Source of the DNA: Dipylidium caninum | Taxonomy: Eukaryota > Platyhelminthes > Cestoda > Cyclophyllidea > Dipylidiidae | Length of the DNA stretch: 64,000 nt | Assembly (NCBI GenBank): GCA_017562135.1 | Contig: QEYB01001476.1 | Coordinates: 1-64,000 of the forward strand | Reading direction: 5' to 3' | Shown: piece after piece, positions 22,280-34,849 of the stretch | How positions within the stretch are numbered: the stretch's first letter is position 1 | Layout: every line of letters begins with the position of its first letter | The notes under the pieces: model-generated | Told to the model about the DNA's origin: nothing | Databases searched by the model: none | What the model saw: only the letters and a program-made list of their open reading frames with translations | Program-made: the position numbers and the translations under genes

Positions 22280-23560
22280 TTGATGTCGGCTGGACGGCGT
22301 CGCTTCCGCAAAAGGATCAGTCGCGCTGTGCAGAGGATTTTCAGAAAACGTGGAGCGTTTTCCCATCTCATTTCTTTATCATTATTCCCCTCGTCCCCTT
22401 CTCCATATGTGAATTTGCGACGAAACAGTCTGCAAATGAATTGATGTTGCATAATAGAATCATTATGGCTAGTCTCATCTAAACACTTTCTCTTCCTCCT
22501 TCTGTTCCACCCCAACGACCACATGGTTGGAGGTGGGAGAGGAGAAACTATGAAAGCAGCACCACCATCACCCGCCCTTGTCTTTTTCCACTTTATCATC
22601 ATATTTCTGTTCAAAGTAGAATCTCTCGGATAGCATTTTTTTGCAAAATGACCCTCCATAATTCCCTTTTTGACTTCGGGCTCTACACTTTTATGTAAAC
22701 AAATAGGCGAAAGTGGCGACCCGAGATATTGGCCAGACACAACATAGGGACGGCGAATGTAGTGCGGAAAGTAATGAAAGAAGGTTAGTCACCTTGGTGA
22801 AGTGGGATAAGAGAGAGGAGGATGGTGGCCTTGGGACAAGCCACATTCACCGACGGTAGACTCATTCTCTGCTCATTAAACTGTTTCCGCACGGGTGGGT
22901 GCGACAAAGACCCTTGTCCCTGTGCCCCTGAGTGGGCACCTGATAAAGAGCGAAGTAACGAGGTGGGTTGGTGTAGTGCTTCGTAGAGTGGGATGTGAGA
23001 GAGGGGAGAGAAATTTACGTCTATGGGTTGCCGCCTCACGAGAGGTAGAAAGTTGGGCAGAGCGCATGAATTTCTTAAGACTACTGAATTAACGGACACG
23101 GGAATGAAGCCTCAATCTATTTGTAAGTCGCAGCTCGCTTTTAATGGTCCAGTAAGCCAAAACCGTCAAACATGCCGTCATGCTGGTTGCGGTGCTTTGA
23201 CATGCTGTCCTTGGGCAAAATTTGTTCCCGTTGAGGTCATGCTCTGTATGGAAAACGCAGGTCGTCTAAACGTGGCTATAGCCAAGATTACGGAGCTCAT
23301 GCAAACGATGCCACCACGTGGCATCTGATAGTATACACAGGCTCTGCCGTAGGCGGTTAAAAAAAGGCTTTGGATGGAGGCAGACGAATAGAGAGTTTTT
23401 CTTTGTTAATTACATTTGTTTCATAGCAATAGCGGTTTGATGGTCACGAAACGCCTACTATGCAGCTGCGTATTAATCTCTTGTATAAACCAGAAAGAAG
23501 GTGTTAACCCCATCTCTGAACCTAAAAATTCCGCTAGGACTAAACAAGAAACCACCCGCA
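22280..23560 (+). repeat. Repeat R1, copy 1 of 3 (long)
   Basis: About 1.28 kb aligning with 52125-53470 on the same strand, and in its first part with 27795-28170. Ordered anchors are GCTGTGCAGAGGATTTTCAG, AATAGGCGAAAGT, GAGATATTGGCCAGACACAA, GTCACCTTGGTG, GCCACATTC, TAAGCCAAAAC and GACGAATAGAGAGTTT. Openings of about 100 codons lie on both strands. On the minus strand LHQGD and FRLF are shared with the other long copy. No reverse transcriptase or transposase motif is visible. Confidence 0.85.
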
Positions 23561-26500
23561 TTCACACGCTTTTATAACTTCAGTTGGTAGACATGACTGG
23601 TCGGTGATCCATCGATCACGTCTTCACCGCCATTGGATCCCTGGTAGACTCCCTTGTAGTGCTATCACGGCAGGATACTCTTCCCTTAAGTCACCCCTTA
23701 ATTTTTTGCTTATTCGACGTTTAGTCAAGGTGTGACAAATAGCGAAATTGCCATTTCCAAAGCAACGAATCAAAGTGAGATTTGCAGGGTCACACCGCAA
23801 TTCGATTGCTCCATGACGTTCACCCTCTCCATCCCATACTTTACCGCTGCTCTACGATCCGAGCATAACTACAGTGAGGGAGTTACAACTGCAAATACCG
23901 AGTTCTTCCGATATGTTATATGGGGTTGTTTCGCCTCATTCACTTGTATCGCACCCCTTAATGAGATAAGACCTTAATGGATGATGGGTGTTTAGTGTAT
24001 ACGAACAAGGGAGTGCCGCAATATCACTGAATCTCACTGGGCGGATCGGTGAAAGGTCGCATAACGCAACGCACTGGCAAAGGGGAATCTCCTAAATGGG
24101 CGAATATATTGAAATTGGTGTAAGAGGAATGCCAATGTAGTATTCGAAGAATGTAAATGGCGCATTACTAAAATACGTCGAAGTTAGCAACTCGGTTTGC
24201 GGGTAAAGTTTCTCGGAGAGAGGCGATGAGGTGGGTAGGGTTGGGGAAGTTAAGGAACGGCCGAAAGACGCGAGTTCTCTCTTCTCAGGGCGCCTGTCAA
24301 GGTTACCTAGGGTCCAACACGCGTTGCTTAAATTAGCTTAAGTAAACGACTCGCTCAGGGAGTTTTATTTAAAGCCTATTCTCCGCGTTCACCACCGCGG
24401 AACAAACACCATGTAGTTTGTCAAACTTTGAAACATTTACTTATCACGTGAAATAAATGACGACTTTCTAGCCCAAGCATGAAAAATTGAAATGGGCCTC
24501 GCAGCAAGTGCGATTGGGGTATATGGGGCATCTGACAACCGAATTTCTCAAAGGTGACAACATAGGTTGTATGCTTTCTCATCTGTTGCAAATTCAAATC
24601 GAAAATGACTCCATTTTCATTACTCTAAACGGTCAATCGCATTGCAATCCGACCCAGTTTCCCACTTTTGCCAGACCGCCTTTCAACCAACTGTCAGTCT
24701 CTCAAATTATCGCCACGACAGGCCACAAACAATAATCCGAGTTGGAGAAGCCTTTTGTCTTAGTCTGTCATAGCCTTTGATCACCCTTATGTCGGCCGTA
24801 GAGGCGTGAAATTGCCACAGGTGATCTGTGATCTCTGACGTTTGTCCTTCGTGACACCCTGAGATGCTACACTTCAGCTTTCTCCAAGTGGCGTTGAGAG
24901 ATAATTTAGACTCACTAATGCCTAACTCTTCATTCTACCCCTTTTTCAGACCACTCTATGGATGAATGCGTAAAATACTGTTCGATTGACTCGAATGCTT
25001 CCATAGTTTCATTCTGTTTGTCGTGTTTGACAAACCAGGGAATGCCACCACAAATTTAGCCTTTAATGTTGTTGTGTGACCGGGTTACATGCACCGCCTG
25101 CACCATTTACTCGGCTTTTACAGCAGCGGTCTCGTCTTCGCACTCTCGTTTTCGCCCTCGGAACGCGCGTTGAAAATAGGTTTTCTAGATTCACGCTCAG
25201 CATTTCTCGGTCCTAACATCACTCAGCCAGTGTTTACGTGCGCCTGCACGCACACAATGGGGTATATCTTTCTGATGCAGTTTGCCGTGAGTCGCTGTTA
25301 GAGAAGCGTCAGCGTTCCTCGAGTAACTGACGAGACGGAGAAGGGGACGGCGGCGCAAGCAGAGGCACAAGTGGAGCTGGCGGCCTAGTATAAGCATCGA
25401 AGTTCTCTACCTTTCTACTCCTAACTCTCTTCCTCCTCCGCCTCCGCCTTCGTCTCGTCATTTTACGGATCTCCTCGGTCACGCATCTCCGAAAGAGGAC
25501 CTGCACTTTTGATAAGAGGAGCATGCGCAGTGCATGTAGATGCGCACAATGCCGTGGCAAATAAAAGTTGTAGAACCACGATCATCTACTCGAAACATCT
25601 CCGGGACTGTATAAGTGGATGGAATGTGGGATAAGTCCGAAGAAGTTGGAATTCTCTTTTAAGACTGGAATACGTACGCATTTCGTGGACGATCACATTT
25701 GAAAGTTTCCGTCGGCCACCTGCGTCCTCACTCAAGGCATTTGACCGAACCAGTATTTTCCTTAACGATGGCTTGATAGATATAACAGCTCTGAATGTGG
25801 CAAAACTGGCCGACCACACCCCGTATGCCTGACATTCTCAGTCATATTGCGGTTAAAATCGTCGCAATGTGAGTGCACCGCCGAGTCTCTGATTTTGGTG
25901 TAACATGTTTGAACCTTGTCTGGTTGTAATGCAAACGTGAGCACTATTGTTTTTCTGTGGAAACTGAGATATCCAATTTCAATTTTTCCCCGTGAACGTG
26001 AAGGACAGGGCGAAGTCGCGAAGGTCTGCCTTCTGACGTCCGTCACCTCGAGGATAGTCGGGAGACGTCGGCTCCATCCCCTCCTCCCTCGCTCAAGGGT
26101 GAGGTGGAGGAAAAAAATCCCCTTATCGTCTGGACGATGCGCATAGTCGACACCCCTCTTCCCATCTAATAGGCCTTGCTATCCGAATGCCGGGCTGCGA
26201 GGGTAGGACAGGGAAGGGCCTCGGAGACTGGGAACTGGATGGGGAAAGGGAAAGGGTGTTGACGCGAAGGTCTCGGTGCCGGTGCGCGAAAGTAGGGAAG
26301 ACATAACCTCCCAGTCCATCTGGTCCAATGTCTCCACCTCGGCCACATTTCCTCGCCCTACACGGACAATTTAGCCTTGTTGGTCTGAGTTGCAGGTGCC
26401 TTCGAAGGCTTCAACTGAGTTTCATCTTACGATCTATAAACGAGGGTCTCACGACCTCAGGCGCCGTCATATGAGGCGAATGGGACCAAACTCTTTCTCA

Positions 26501-27790
26501 TTCTTCTTCTCTTTCTCATTTTCTGGCACTTAAAAGGCGATTTCAAGTTCAAATGTGTGTCCATCTTTGTCCTGAGCATCAGCCAATATTGGCGCGAGAT
26601 ACTTGGGCGTGCCAGTCACTTTGTTTGGAAGAGAACTCCCAAAGTTCACTCTTCGCGCACATTCAGCTTCGGCCAAATTTAAGCTACGCAGTTGAGAGAA
26701 GTCCATGGCTTTCCAACGTAACCGAGAGGCTTTGAAGCCTCGGACTCAAAAACCGCCATCATTGTTTACGCACCTGAGCTTCAGGTCTCTGGCGCCCATT
26801 TCTGGCCTCTCATCCGCCTTCCACAGAGATTGTAGACCTCGTTGCTTACGGAGGAGCAAGAATCTGCACTCACACCAACGTGGAAGGGGGCGAAAGACAA
26901 AGTAGGGCGGGTTTCATTCCAAGGCGGAAGTGTTAGCACTCAAAATAGCATTCAGGGCTATGAGGCCTCCGTGTCGTCCGAGAATGGGCAAATTAGCGCA
27001 TTGCCACCAGTGAGGACTGACTGGACGCCGTTCCCACATCAACTGGTAGCTGCACCAACCGAATGATCTGATATGGGGCTATTTTGAAGGGCTGTGGGTA
27101 TTTCCAAAGACGTCAGTCACGGGAGGAACGAGCCGATCTCGTGGTCGAAGTTTCTGTATTCCCTGCCGCAGTTTCCATGCTCACCGAATGGTCGCGGTGA
27201 CGAAGTTTACGACGGTGGGACAACGGCCAATTAAGGGTGGGAATGCGTCGTATGACTTGGCGCCGAGTTGTTGAAGGCAACGAGAACGCGTAGTCATTGT
27301 GGAACGAGGATGGGAAAACATTTGAAATGCGACTTCTTCACATGAGAGAAGCCTTGACCAAAGTAGTGTTGTTGTCCATCGGCCTTGTCTAGCACGCCTG
27401 GGCACTCCGCAGATGTTTTCTTACAAGATGTTACGAAAGATGATGCATCCAATCGCCTCTGTGATCCGCGTTGTTGTCATATTAACCGCTGGGGAAAACG
27501 TCCCGCCTCCAATACCTTCACCTCCGCCCAAAAGTCCGACGAGGCAGTGGGTATTAGATACGTTGCCGAAAGCCATACAGCCGTGACGGGCAATGGGATG
27601 GGTACGGGACTCCCCTTAATTAGCCACGGGGATGCTTTTTCTCCTGTCTTCTGGGGAAAGAGCCGCTTTACGGTGAGACGGGAAACAAGGTTGAAAAGTC
27701 GCCGATGGGTCTGAGTAGAACCGTGAATTGCAAAAGTAAAACGTCATGACACCAAAGAAAGCGATATGAGGCAGGGCGTACTGCTATAGG
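23561..27790. other. Unrecognised sequence
   Basis: No supported gene in about 4.2 kb. A run of CCTCCG/CCTCGT triplets at about 25430-25465 produces an arginine-rich opening on the minus strand, which I read as low complexity. Other openings are at most about 109 codons (27385-27714, +) and unrecognised. Confidence 0.4.
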
Positions 27791-27794
27791 CTTG

Positions 27795-28170
27795 ACAGCC
27801 TTGCTTCGGCGGAAAGATCATTCACGCTGTACTCAGGATTTCCCATTCCACCCCTTCACCCTCTTCCACCTCCTCTTTTTCTCCATAGGTCTTTTTGCGA
27901 TGTCACAATTTACAACCAGACTGTGTTGCTTGAAGGAAGCATTATGGACGTTCTCATGTCACCACTTATTTTTCTCCTCCTGGTCCACCCTAGCAACACC
28001 CGATTGGAGGTGGAAGATGAGGAACAAAAAAGAAATCACTACCAGTATTTGTCTTTGCATTCGTTAAGGTTGTCATCCGTTTCATTTCAACAAATTATAG
28101 TCGAACTGGGGAACTAGGAATCTCTCGGATGCCATTCTTTCTCCAAATGATCTCCTCTGCAGCAGTAGGC
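27795..28170 (+). repeat. Repeat R1, copy 2 of 3 (5' part only)
   Basis: It aligns with the first ~400 bp of the long R1 copies. TTCCATTCCACCCCTTCA-type sequence is shared with 52.18 kb, GGTCCACCCTAGCAACACCC parallels the 22.5- and 52.3-kb copies, and AATCTCTCGGAT is shared with 22.62 kb. The similarity stops near 28170, so it is truncated relative to the other two. Confidence 0.7.
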
Positions 28171-29149
28171 AGTGGCGAAGTTCGAAAGCAACGTGGGTCA
28201 GGAGCTAGTCATCAATAGCTCACCCAAATAAAAGGGTAGAGTGTCTGGGCAATTTGTAAGTCTCTTGATGGCTACGCGGCATCACCCTGAGCGTAGTACT
28301 GGACGAGGTACCCAGCTGGCGTCTGTCAATAATCGAAAAGTGCTCGTACGATTGACGTCAAATCAAGCCAACTTCAGCAATGCTGGCCACCCTGGGACGA
28401 TGTCTGAGATGAAATCAGTCAAGTGGCCCCCGTACGCACGCCAGATTACTAGAAGACCACATCCTCGGTGTAAACCACCTCGTGGATTTTCTTTTCGACA
28501 AAGATATGTTGTTGTATAACTTGGCAGGAGGCCGAGTGAATGGAATGCTTCATTCATCACATGCCATGGCCGAGGACTACGTCAGTGAGTTCAGCATGTA
28601 ACTGAAACCACGTTACAAAGCATGGAGACCATCAAAATGCCTACAAGGGAGGTCGAGGAAAAGACGTGTACCAGACGCGTTTATTGCAAGACCGGATGAT
28701 TTACAAAAATTCGACGGGGAGTGTGTTAAAGTGTTTCGTTGGGCATACAAAATACATCGTCGGAGCAAGGATTTAATGCATATCATTCTGCGAGTTGGCA
28801 CTAGTGTTGTCCTTTGTCTACTGGCCGAGGATCCGTCACAAACGCCTCGCGAGATATCACTCATCATCAATTCATCCATTTTCTTCGAGGACGCCCTTCA
28901 CGAAGTGTCAGGTGGGTAAATTATTCACGGAAACGTAGAACTGAAGACTAATTATTGAGGATTCCTCTTACTTACAAGAGGACTTCGTGCTACAGCCGCC
29001 ACTCCTACACATTCGTGAATCTGTCCATTCTCAACCTTTGTAAAAGAAATGGTTGACGGAGGGGGGGGGAAGTTAGTCGCGCGAAAATGGCTGAGATCCA
29101 TTCACTGTTGACCGGCGGACTGAAACTATTCAAAGACGACGACTAGTCC
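28171..29149. other. No feature recognised
   Basis: Openings up to about 92 codons on either strand, none recognised. A run of nine G bases lies near 29061. Confidence 0.4.
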
Positions 29150-29400
29150 CTACTCTCTTCACTCTCAAGTGCCTGCCCCGTCTGGACAGTTTGAGGTGCA
29201 GTTGAGAGAAGCTGTCCTTCGTTTGACCCTATTTAAGGCTCAGTCACAAGGCTGTTGGTGACACTTTCCGTTCCGTCCTTTCTTGTTACGCTCTGTACGT
29301 AATCATGCGCAAGTGCCAGCTGAAGAGAAACCCGCTGGAAGAACCTACGTTTACCATTTGCCAGCGTGTGTGTGGCAGTTTGGAGCGGCCAGAGGCGATG
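29150..29400 (+). repeat. Repeat R7, copy 2 of 3 (partial)
   Basis: It aligns with the upstream half of R7: TCAAGTGCC, the CCTATTTAAG box at 29228-29237 and the following stretch. In translation, LRSV..AQV...EKPAG here parallels LRSM..AQM...GKPLE of the 30-kb copy. A 134-codon opening (29283-29687) starts inside it but is unrecognised. Confidence 0.55.
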
Positions 29401-30419
29401 AATCAATTGATGCCCTCCTCCAGTTCCAAGGCATGCGGTCTCTACTCACCCTCCGACCCCGACAGACCGTCGTTTGCTTGGCCTTGCATATTACACTTGT
29501 GTTGTGCTTTGTGTTTACTCGTCTTGTGTACAGTTGCTTCCAAAAAAGTGAATTAAATGAAGAACAGCTCTCACTGCAAGAGTTCGAGAGACCGTTATTC
29601 TGTGCAAAGTCGAAAAATCGTACGAGTCGCATTGGAAGACAACGTTTCGTTGGAAATAGCAATTTAATGAAACCTGACGACTGTTAGAAGGGAAGTAGGT
29701 TGAAGGATGCCACGCATCAGTTTCGCCTTGTTCTCATTTTCCTCGCTCCTCCCCTGAAGATACTCTTCATCACAATGAACCTCTCCTTTCAGTTACACTG
29801 CTTAGCCAAGATCGAGGAGTTACATAGAGGCAGTAGGGCCAAGAGTTGGTTTCAAACATACGTCCCACCTCACCAGAGGTACCATTTCACATTTGACTCA
29901 AAGAAGGCAGAGTTACCACTAAGTCCTCTCTCTCACCCCCAAATGGATTCTTTATCTGTGGCGCGGCAAAACAGCATGATAACAAGGCTGTGCAAAGAAA
30001 ACGCACTCCGACTCTTTTGTTTCGGTAGCGTGATGTGACGGTGGAGAAGCAGGTCAAATCTTCCACACATTCATGCTTCTTTCCACTTCCGCCCAGGTAG
30101 GTTAATTTGTTGAACTTCGTAATAGAATTGCAGGAATGCATTCCAAACACCGTACATGCACTAAAAGAAGGCCAGAGACAAGTTGTGACGACAAGGGGGC
30201 GGAGCTAATGCGGTACCGTGTGAATGGTTAAAGAGAAGGGAGGAGGCTTGCCTCTCTCGTGACGTCGAGACTTCGAGGACTAAAATTGGTGAATCCATTA
30301 AGCAATGAAAATATCCGCCTATTAAGGCTTCGTTAAGTATCGTCGACGGTTAGATATGCGATGGACACGGTTCATGTGCGAGATCTGCGAAGTTAGAAAT
30401 GCAGGAATGAAGGAATCTT
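29401..30419. other. No supported gene
   Basis: The opening that starts in R7 continues to 29687, and a 112-codon opening lies at 29700-30038 (+). Neither shows a motif I know. Confidence 0.4.
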
Positions 30420-30840
30420 GACTGCCCAACAATCCCACCGCTGCATATTTTGCTTCACGTCTCCTTGGCACACAAAGTCGTTCACGAATTTCCTTCTTGG
30501 TTGTCGCCCCCAATGAAGCTTTGCTTTCCAACGTCTCTGATGCAGAGGGAAATCGCCACTGTTGCATCGAAGCGGTGAGGGTGGACTGGAGACAGGACAG
30601 ATGATCATCACTCCTTCCAATGGCTTCCCCTTAGCCAGCATTTGTGCACCATCAAGCATGGATCGCAACAGAATACGAGGCAAGGAAAAGTGCCGCTTGC
30701 AGTGCCTTCTTGGTCCGATTGGAGGGTAGCCTCCTGACTGGCTTTAAATAAGTCCAAAATTCGTAAGCTTCTTTCGACTGCAACTCAGGCTGCACAGAGG
30801 AGCGGCACTTGATCAGGCAAGGAATGGGGGCCGATCGTCA
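30420..30840 (-). repeat. Repeat R7, copy 3 of 3 (inverted)
   Basis: The minus strand aligns with 13540-13975 across its length: GCAGCCTGAGTTGCAGTCGA, TTATTTAAAG at 30742-30751, CCTCCAATCGGACCAAG and CTCTGCATCAGAG. A 96-codon opening and an 81-codon opening in another frame cover it on the minus strand. The second carries the WRFP, SKASL and RRREAKY residues shared with copy 1. Confidence 0.75.
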
Positions 30841-30989
30841 TTATACATCAGTCTGGTCCTTGACGAGATCACTAGTCAACTGTGATTGGATATCAGTTGA
30901 GGCGTTTCATTCACAACTGGGATCTTCTCGATTGAAACTCCGCTTGCCTCTCACTACAGAGACAGGAGTGAAGACGACGGACTAACACA

Positions 30990-31480
30990 TTTGGGACAGT
31001 GTTGGCAGATAGAACACAATACACTCAATTGACGTATATGTGGGAGGCGTGATTCGGCCACATTCTCGGCACAATACGCCTTTTGAAGGAGGCTGTCTCG
31101 TCGTGGCTGCCAAATTGCCCTACAGAGCACATTGCCTTCGTTTAGACTTGGAAGACTGTGGCGTGCAAGTAGCCGCCGATGCATAAGCGCAGATGATGGT
31201 ATCTTATTTAAGAAGTACATGAGGAATACCGCAACTCATTTCACGCTCAACATCCATGTGGTGAGATGCGGTCAGTTAATCCCCCGCATTCTGGAGCGAT
31301 CGCTGGGTCGAGGTTGCCTCCGCTCCTTCCTCTTCTCTACTCCACGCTCCACCTTTACGCTCAGAAGAGAAGCAAGTGGGGTTTGGCATGCGCCCTTAGC
31401 TTTTACGGTCGGTGTGTGTGACTGTTGTGGACGATGTCGCGTTACAACACCCATTTTCACTCCCCGCTTTTCGGGGTGCA
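30990..31480 (+). repeat. Repeat R8, copy 2
   Basis: Partner of 15660-16180 in opposite orientation: ACACAATACACTCAATTGA near 31.01 kb, TAGACTTGGAAGACTG near 31.14 kb, TTTACGCTCAGA near 31.36 kb. A 149-codon opening (31132-31581, +) covers the right half and carries STFTLRRE and DCCGRC. It is unrecognised. The copy starts about 150 bp from the inverted R7 copy. Confidence 0.8.
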
Positions 31481-32835
31481 TAAAATTCCCTCACTCCTGC
31501 TCTTACTGTGTTTTCTTATTGAAGCTTGTCAAAGCGTGTCAACTACGCCATTCTGTTTTAAATGGCCCACCGCCAGACTGACTGTCATTTAGGCCCAAGG
31601 AAGCTCACACTTCGGACTCACACTCGGGTATTTCAAATGGATTATGCTCTCTGCCAACCGCTACCTGCTCGACTATCGTGTGTCATCTGAGAGCGGAGAA
31701 GACTTGAAGGCAAGGTTCCGATAGCGTCAGCAAGTTGGGATGTAAACATGTTGGCAGTAGTAGCAGGCAAACGGGACCCGATGTTCCCTGCGGCAAAACA
31801 CAATTTTTTCCCCGTTCAATGCACTATTTAACATCAGTCCGCCTCCTCTGCCGCCTTCGCTTACCACCGTTTCACACACCTCTGCCCTCTCTCTCCTCTC
31901 TCGCCTCCCCCCCCCGCAAAAATGCCTTTAGCGCCATTTTCTCGTCCCATTCCTTTCGTCCTCAAGCCCTCAAGGCCATTTTGCCGCAGTAGGCCCGTTG
32001 CCTCTTATTTGCCCACTCCAGAAAAATAAATGAAAGTGGAGCGAAAGGAAGAGAATATTTTGCGATAGTTTTTAGTAGATCAGAGGTGGCAGTTCATTGA
32101 ATGTTTGCGGATTGGTCGATTGAGCATGCCATTGAGCGTCTGAGGCTACCATATTCGCACTTTTTAGGCAGAACATGTAGCTTAGTAGGTTTGCTCGTAC
32201 TCCTTTTAGTCTAACTTCATTGGCCAGACAGTTGTCAATTCACTCCCGACAACCGAGAACCAATTAAGTCAGTTTGTGCTGGTAAAGTAATGCTCCAGGC
32301 CTTTTTGTCCATTCTTCCGGAACAACTGTTCTGATCCAAAGAAAAGGAAGCAAAATTGATACAAGGTACTGTATGATATCTTTGTTGGGCAATGAGGATT
32401 TGTATGACGAAATGCAAAATTATATGAGAAGGCAATAGTTAGGTTTAATGCTGGAATATATCCTTTGTAAGAGGAGCTTTTTTGTTTAGTTTGGACAATC
32501 TTTACTAGGGAGAGGACTTTCACACCCCCGACGAGGTGCTTCGCGTCTTACTGAACCGAAGCAGCCGTCAAAACTAAAGCACTAAAGATGGTTTGCTGGA
32601 GTGTCTTGAGTTCTATTTCCTAAAGGATTTTAAGTGCCTTATTGAATGCAATGAGTATTTGCACAATGATTGCAGGTATGCCTTAATTTTGCCCTCTTTA
32701 AATCCCTTTTTATTGACCTTGGCCTGGCTCCATTAGATGTGGACAATTTTTGGCCGGCGGGCTTCCTTCTGACCAACTTTTTAAATTAATGAGAAGGAAG
32801 GATATTAGGCACACAAGTGGGGTAAGTGAGCACAT
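31481..32835. other. No feature recognised
   Basis: 31.83-31.93 kb is pyrimidine-rich with a run of C at about 31907-31915. 32.3-32.7 kb is A/T-rich. No gene is supported. Confidence 0.4.
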
Positions 32836-32839
32836 GCAG

Positions 32840-32995
32840 GTCAAACTAAAGGCGCAACCGCGTAGGAGGTCTTCTGCAAACCCGCCTTCAACGGGGCGAA
32901 ACGTGCGGTGTTTAGGGAGCCTCGAGTTCCCCTGGAACGTTTCTTTTGTAAAGCGGACTTTTGTTCTGATGGAAAACCATACGGTCACAGCAATG
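32840..32995 (+). repeat. Repeat R12, unit 1 of a direct pair
   Basis: It contains CCCGCCTTCAACGGG at 32881, repeated at 33260, a spacing of about 379 bp. The following 100 bp also align (GGAACGTTT, TGGAAAACCA against TGGGAAACCA). In the forward frame GRNVRCLGSLEF here parallels GRDVWYLGSLGF in unit 2. Confidence 0.7.
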
Positions 32996-33224
32996 AATGT
33001 GGCCATTAAGATTGAGCAGTAGATGGTTAGAGGCGAGATGTGGAAGGAGGAGAAGTATGGCGAGGTGTCTTTGGCCATCCTTATTCGGCGGCACCTGCGA
33101 GGCATGGGTTACAAGCGTCCCTCATCAAATTGTCTGATTTAATAAGGATGGAGTATATTAGCACTACAAGTTCGGTGATTGATCACTTGTAATTCAGTCT
33201 TCGTATTTTACTCCGAAAATCAAG

Positions 33225-33365
33225 CTGGAGGTACAAAGGCGTTGCATTTCTTCTTCAGACCCGCCTTCAACGGGCGCGACGTGTGGTATTTAGGCAGCCT
33301 TGGGTTTCTCAGGAACGTTTATTTAGCAACCGGACACTGTGATGCTGGGAAACCACACCTCCACT
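33225..33365 (+). repeat. Repeat R12, unit 2 of a direct pair
   Basis: See unit 1. The 71-codon opening that covers it has no recognisable domain. Confidence 0.7.
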
Positions 33366-34334
33366 GTGGAGAGCGGAGCAGACGTCTGCAGTGATCTGCA
33401 TGTGAGGATTTTGGCATGGTGCTTCTTCAGATTTACTGGGGAAACTCGGGGTCTCTCCCTTTGCATAGAAGGCATATGGAAACGGAAGTAATGGCTAAGG
33501 GTACTGACAGGCTCTTCGTCCACATGGCAACTAAGCGCCCATTCCACACAAACTCGAAAAGTACGTGCCTGTCAACATAGCATCTGCGCAGCCACTAGCC
33601 AAAAGTGCACATTGCGGAAGAGACCATCGACAAAGACTTACCGAATGGTCTATGCCGTTATAGTAAACGTGAGGAATGTCGCGATGTAAGACATAGATGG
33701 CAGTAGCGCTCCTCTCCGCAACCCGACCGGCAGCAGATTCAGGGACGGTAGAGAAACCTATCTCCTCGATCCTTGCGCAGGATGGAGAGGCGACTGAGTC
33801 GGTAGTCTCACACGCGGTTGCACCACATGCAGTGCCTCGACCGTCTTGCATACGCTTCTGTTGGTTGACCTCCGCAGTTTGTAAGCAAAACTGGGACAAC
33901 CTCATGTCTTACGAGCTTTGGCATGAGGACTCGCCTTTCAGAATTTTGTGTGTCAGACCTTTGCCAAGACGCCTTTATTCCCATTTGTGGCTATCAAGAT
34001 ATGAACTGAGGGATGAAGATTTAGCATACAATCATGGGTCAGCAAATTTAAAGGATACCCTTTGCCTGCTGAGGCTTCAATACTTGCTGTATGCAGAATA
34101 CTGGTGGATGCTTTTAGAAACCTAACTAAACTCTTCACACCAAGAGTGAGCAAGACGAGAATTCCACCAACAGTGTTTTAGCGCTACCGCATGGTTGGAC
34201 ATTGGTAGTCACATTTAAAGTCAACCCGTCATGGGGGAGGGGTCATGGACTTGGCTTCCCTTCACATCCGATCATAAAGTCTTGAAGCCGAGTTACTAAG
34301 TTCGTTGCCCCGGACGAGACTTCCTATTTTGAAA
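33366..34334. other. No supported gene
   Basis: A 142-codon opening (33697-34125, +) is mirrored by a 124-codon opening on the minus strand (33531-33905). Neither is recognised, and at most one could be real. Confidence 0.4.
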
Positions 34335-34435
34335 GACTCATTGTGACGAGAATGTGGCCGAATCAGGTTTTTCACTTATAATTCAATTCGGCGTATTGCG
34401 TTCTCTCTGCCACCATTGGCTGAACTGTGTTAATC
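34335..34435 (+). repeat. Repeat R8, fragment
   Basis: CGAGAATGTGGCCGAATC, TTCAATTCGGCGTATTGCG and TTCTCTCTGCCA match the plus strand near 16.09-16.18 kb (CGAGAATGTAGCAGAATC, TTCAATTGAGTGTATTGTG, TTCTCTCTGCCA). About 100 bp only. Confidence 0.65.
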
Positions 34436-34849
34436 CGGAGTCTACACCCCTCCCCGTGTAGTGAGTGGCAAGCGGAGTTCCAATTGAGAAGACGTCGGCC
34501 GTGAATGAGACTCGTCAACCGACTTCCAGTCATAAGTGACCAGTGATCACGTCAGGGGGCAGACAGACAGAAGGAGGTGGCTGGACGATGGTAACACGTC
34601 GGACACGCAAGCGCCAATCAGGATGCAACCTTAGGAATGACGACGAGTGGAGGTTGGGAAGAGACGAATGTCGATAATGGGAGAATGAAAACTCTCCTAT
34701 TGTTTTCCGGTTCATAGTCTTTTGATTACTACAACTGGCCTTTACCGTGTTTCGATATTACGGATGGTTTTGATCTACGGCCAACGGCGGCGACGACAAG
34801 GATTTCGCAGACGATATCGAAGAGGAGGAAACTGGCGACACGACATTTG

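Noticed and set aside
22126..22740. 204-codon opening on the minus strand
   Set aside because: It lies largely across repeat R1. The equivalent frame is not open in the 52-kb copy and no domain is seen.
25309..25560. Minus-strand opening with a run of arginines
   Set aside because: It comes from a CCTCCG/CCTCGT triplet run; low complexity.
29305..29556. 83-codon opening ending in a hydrophobic, cysteine-rich stretch (possible membrane segment)
   Set aside because: It starts inside repeat R7, and an overlapping longer frame covers the same bases. No family match.
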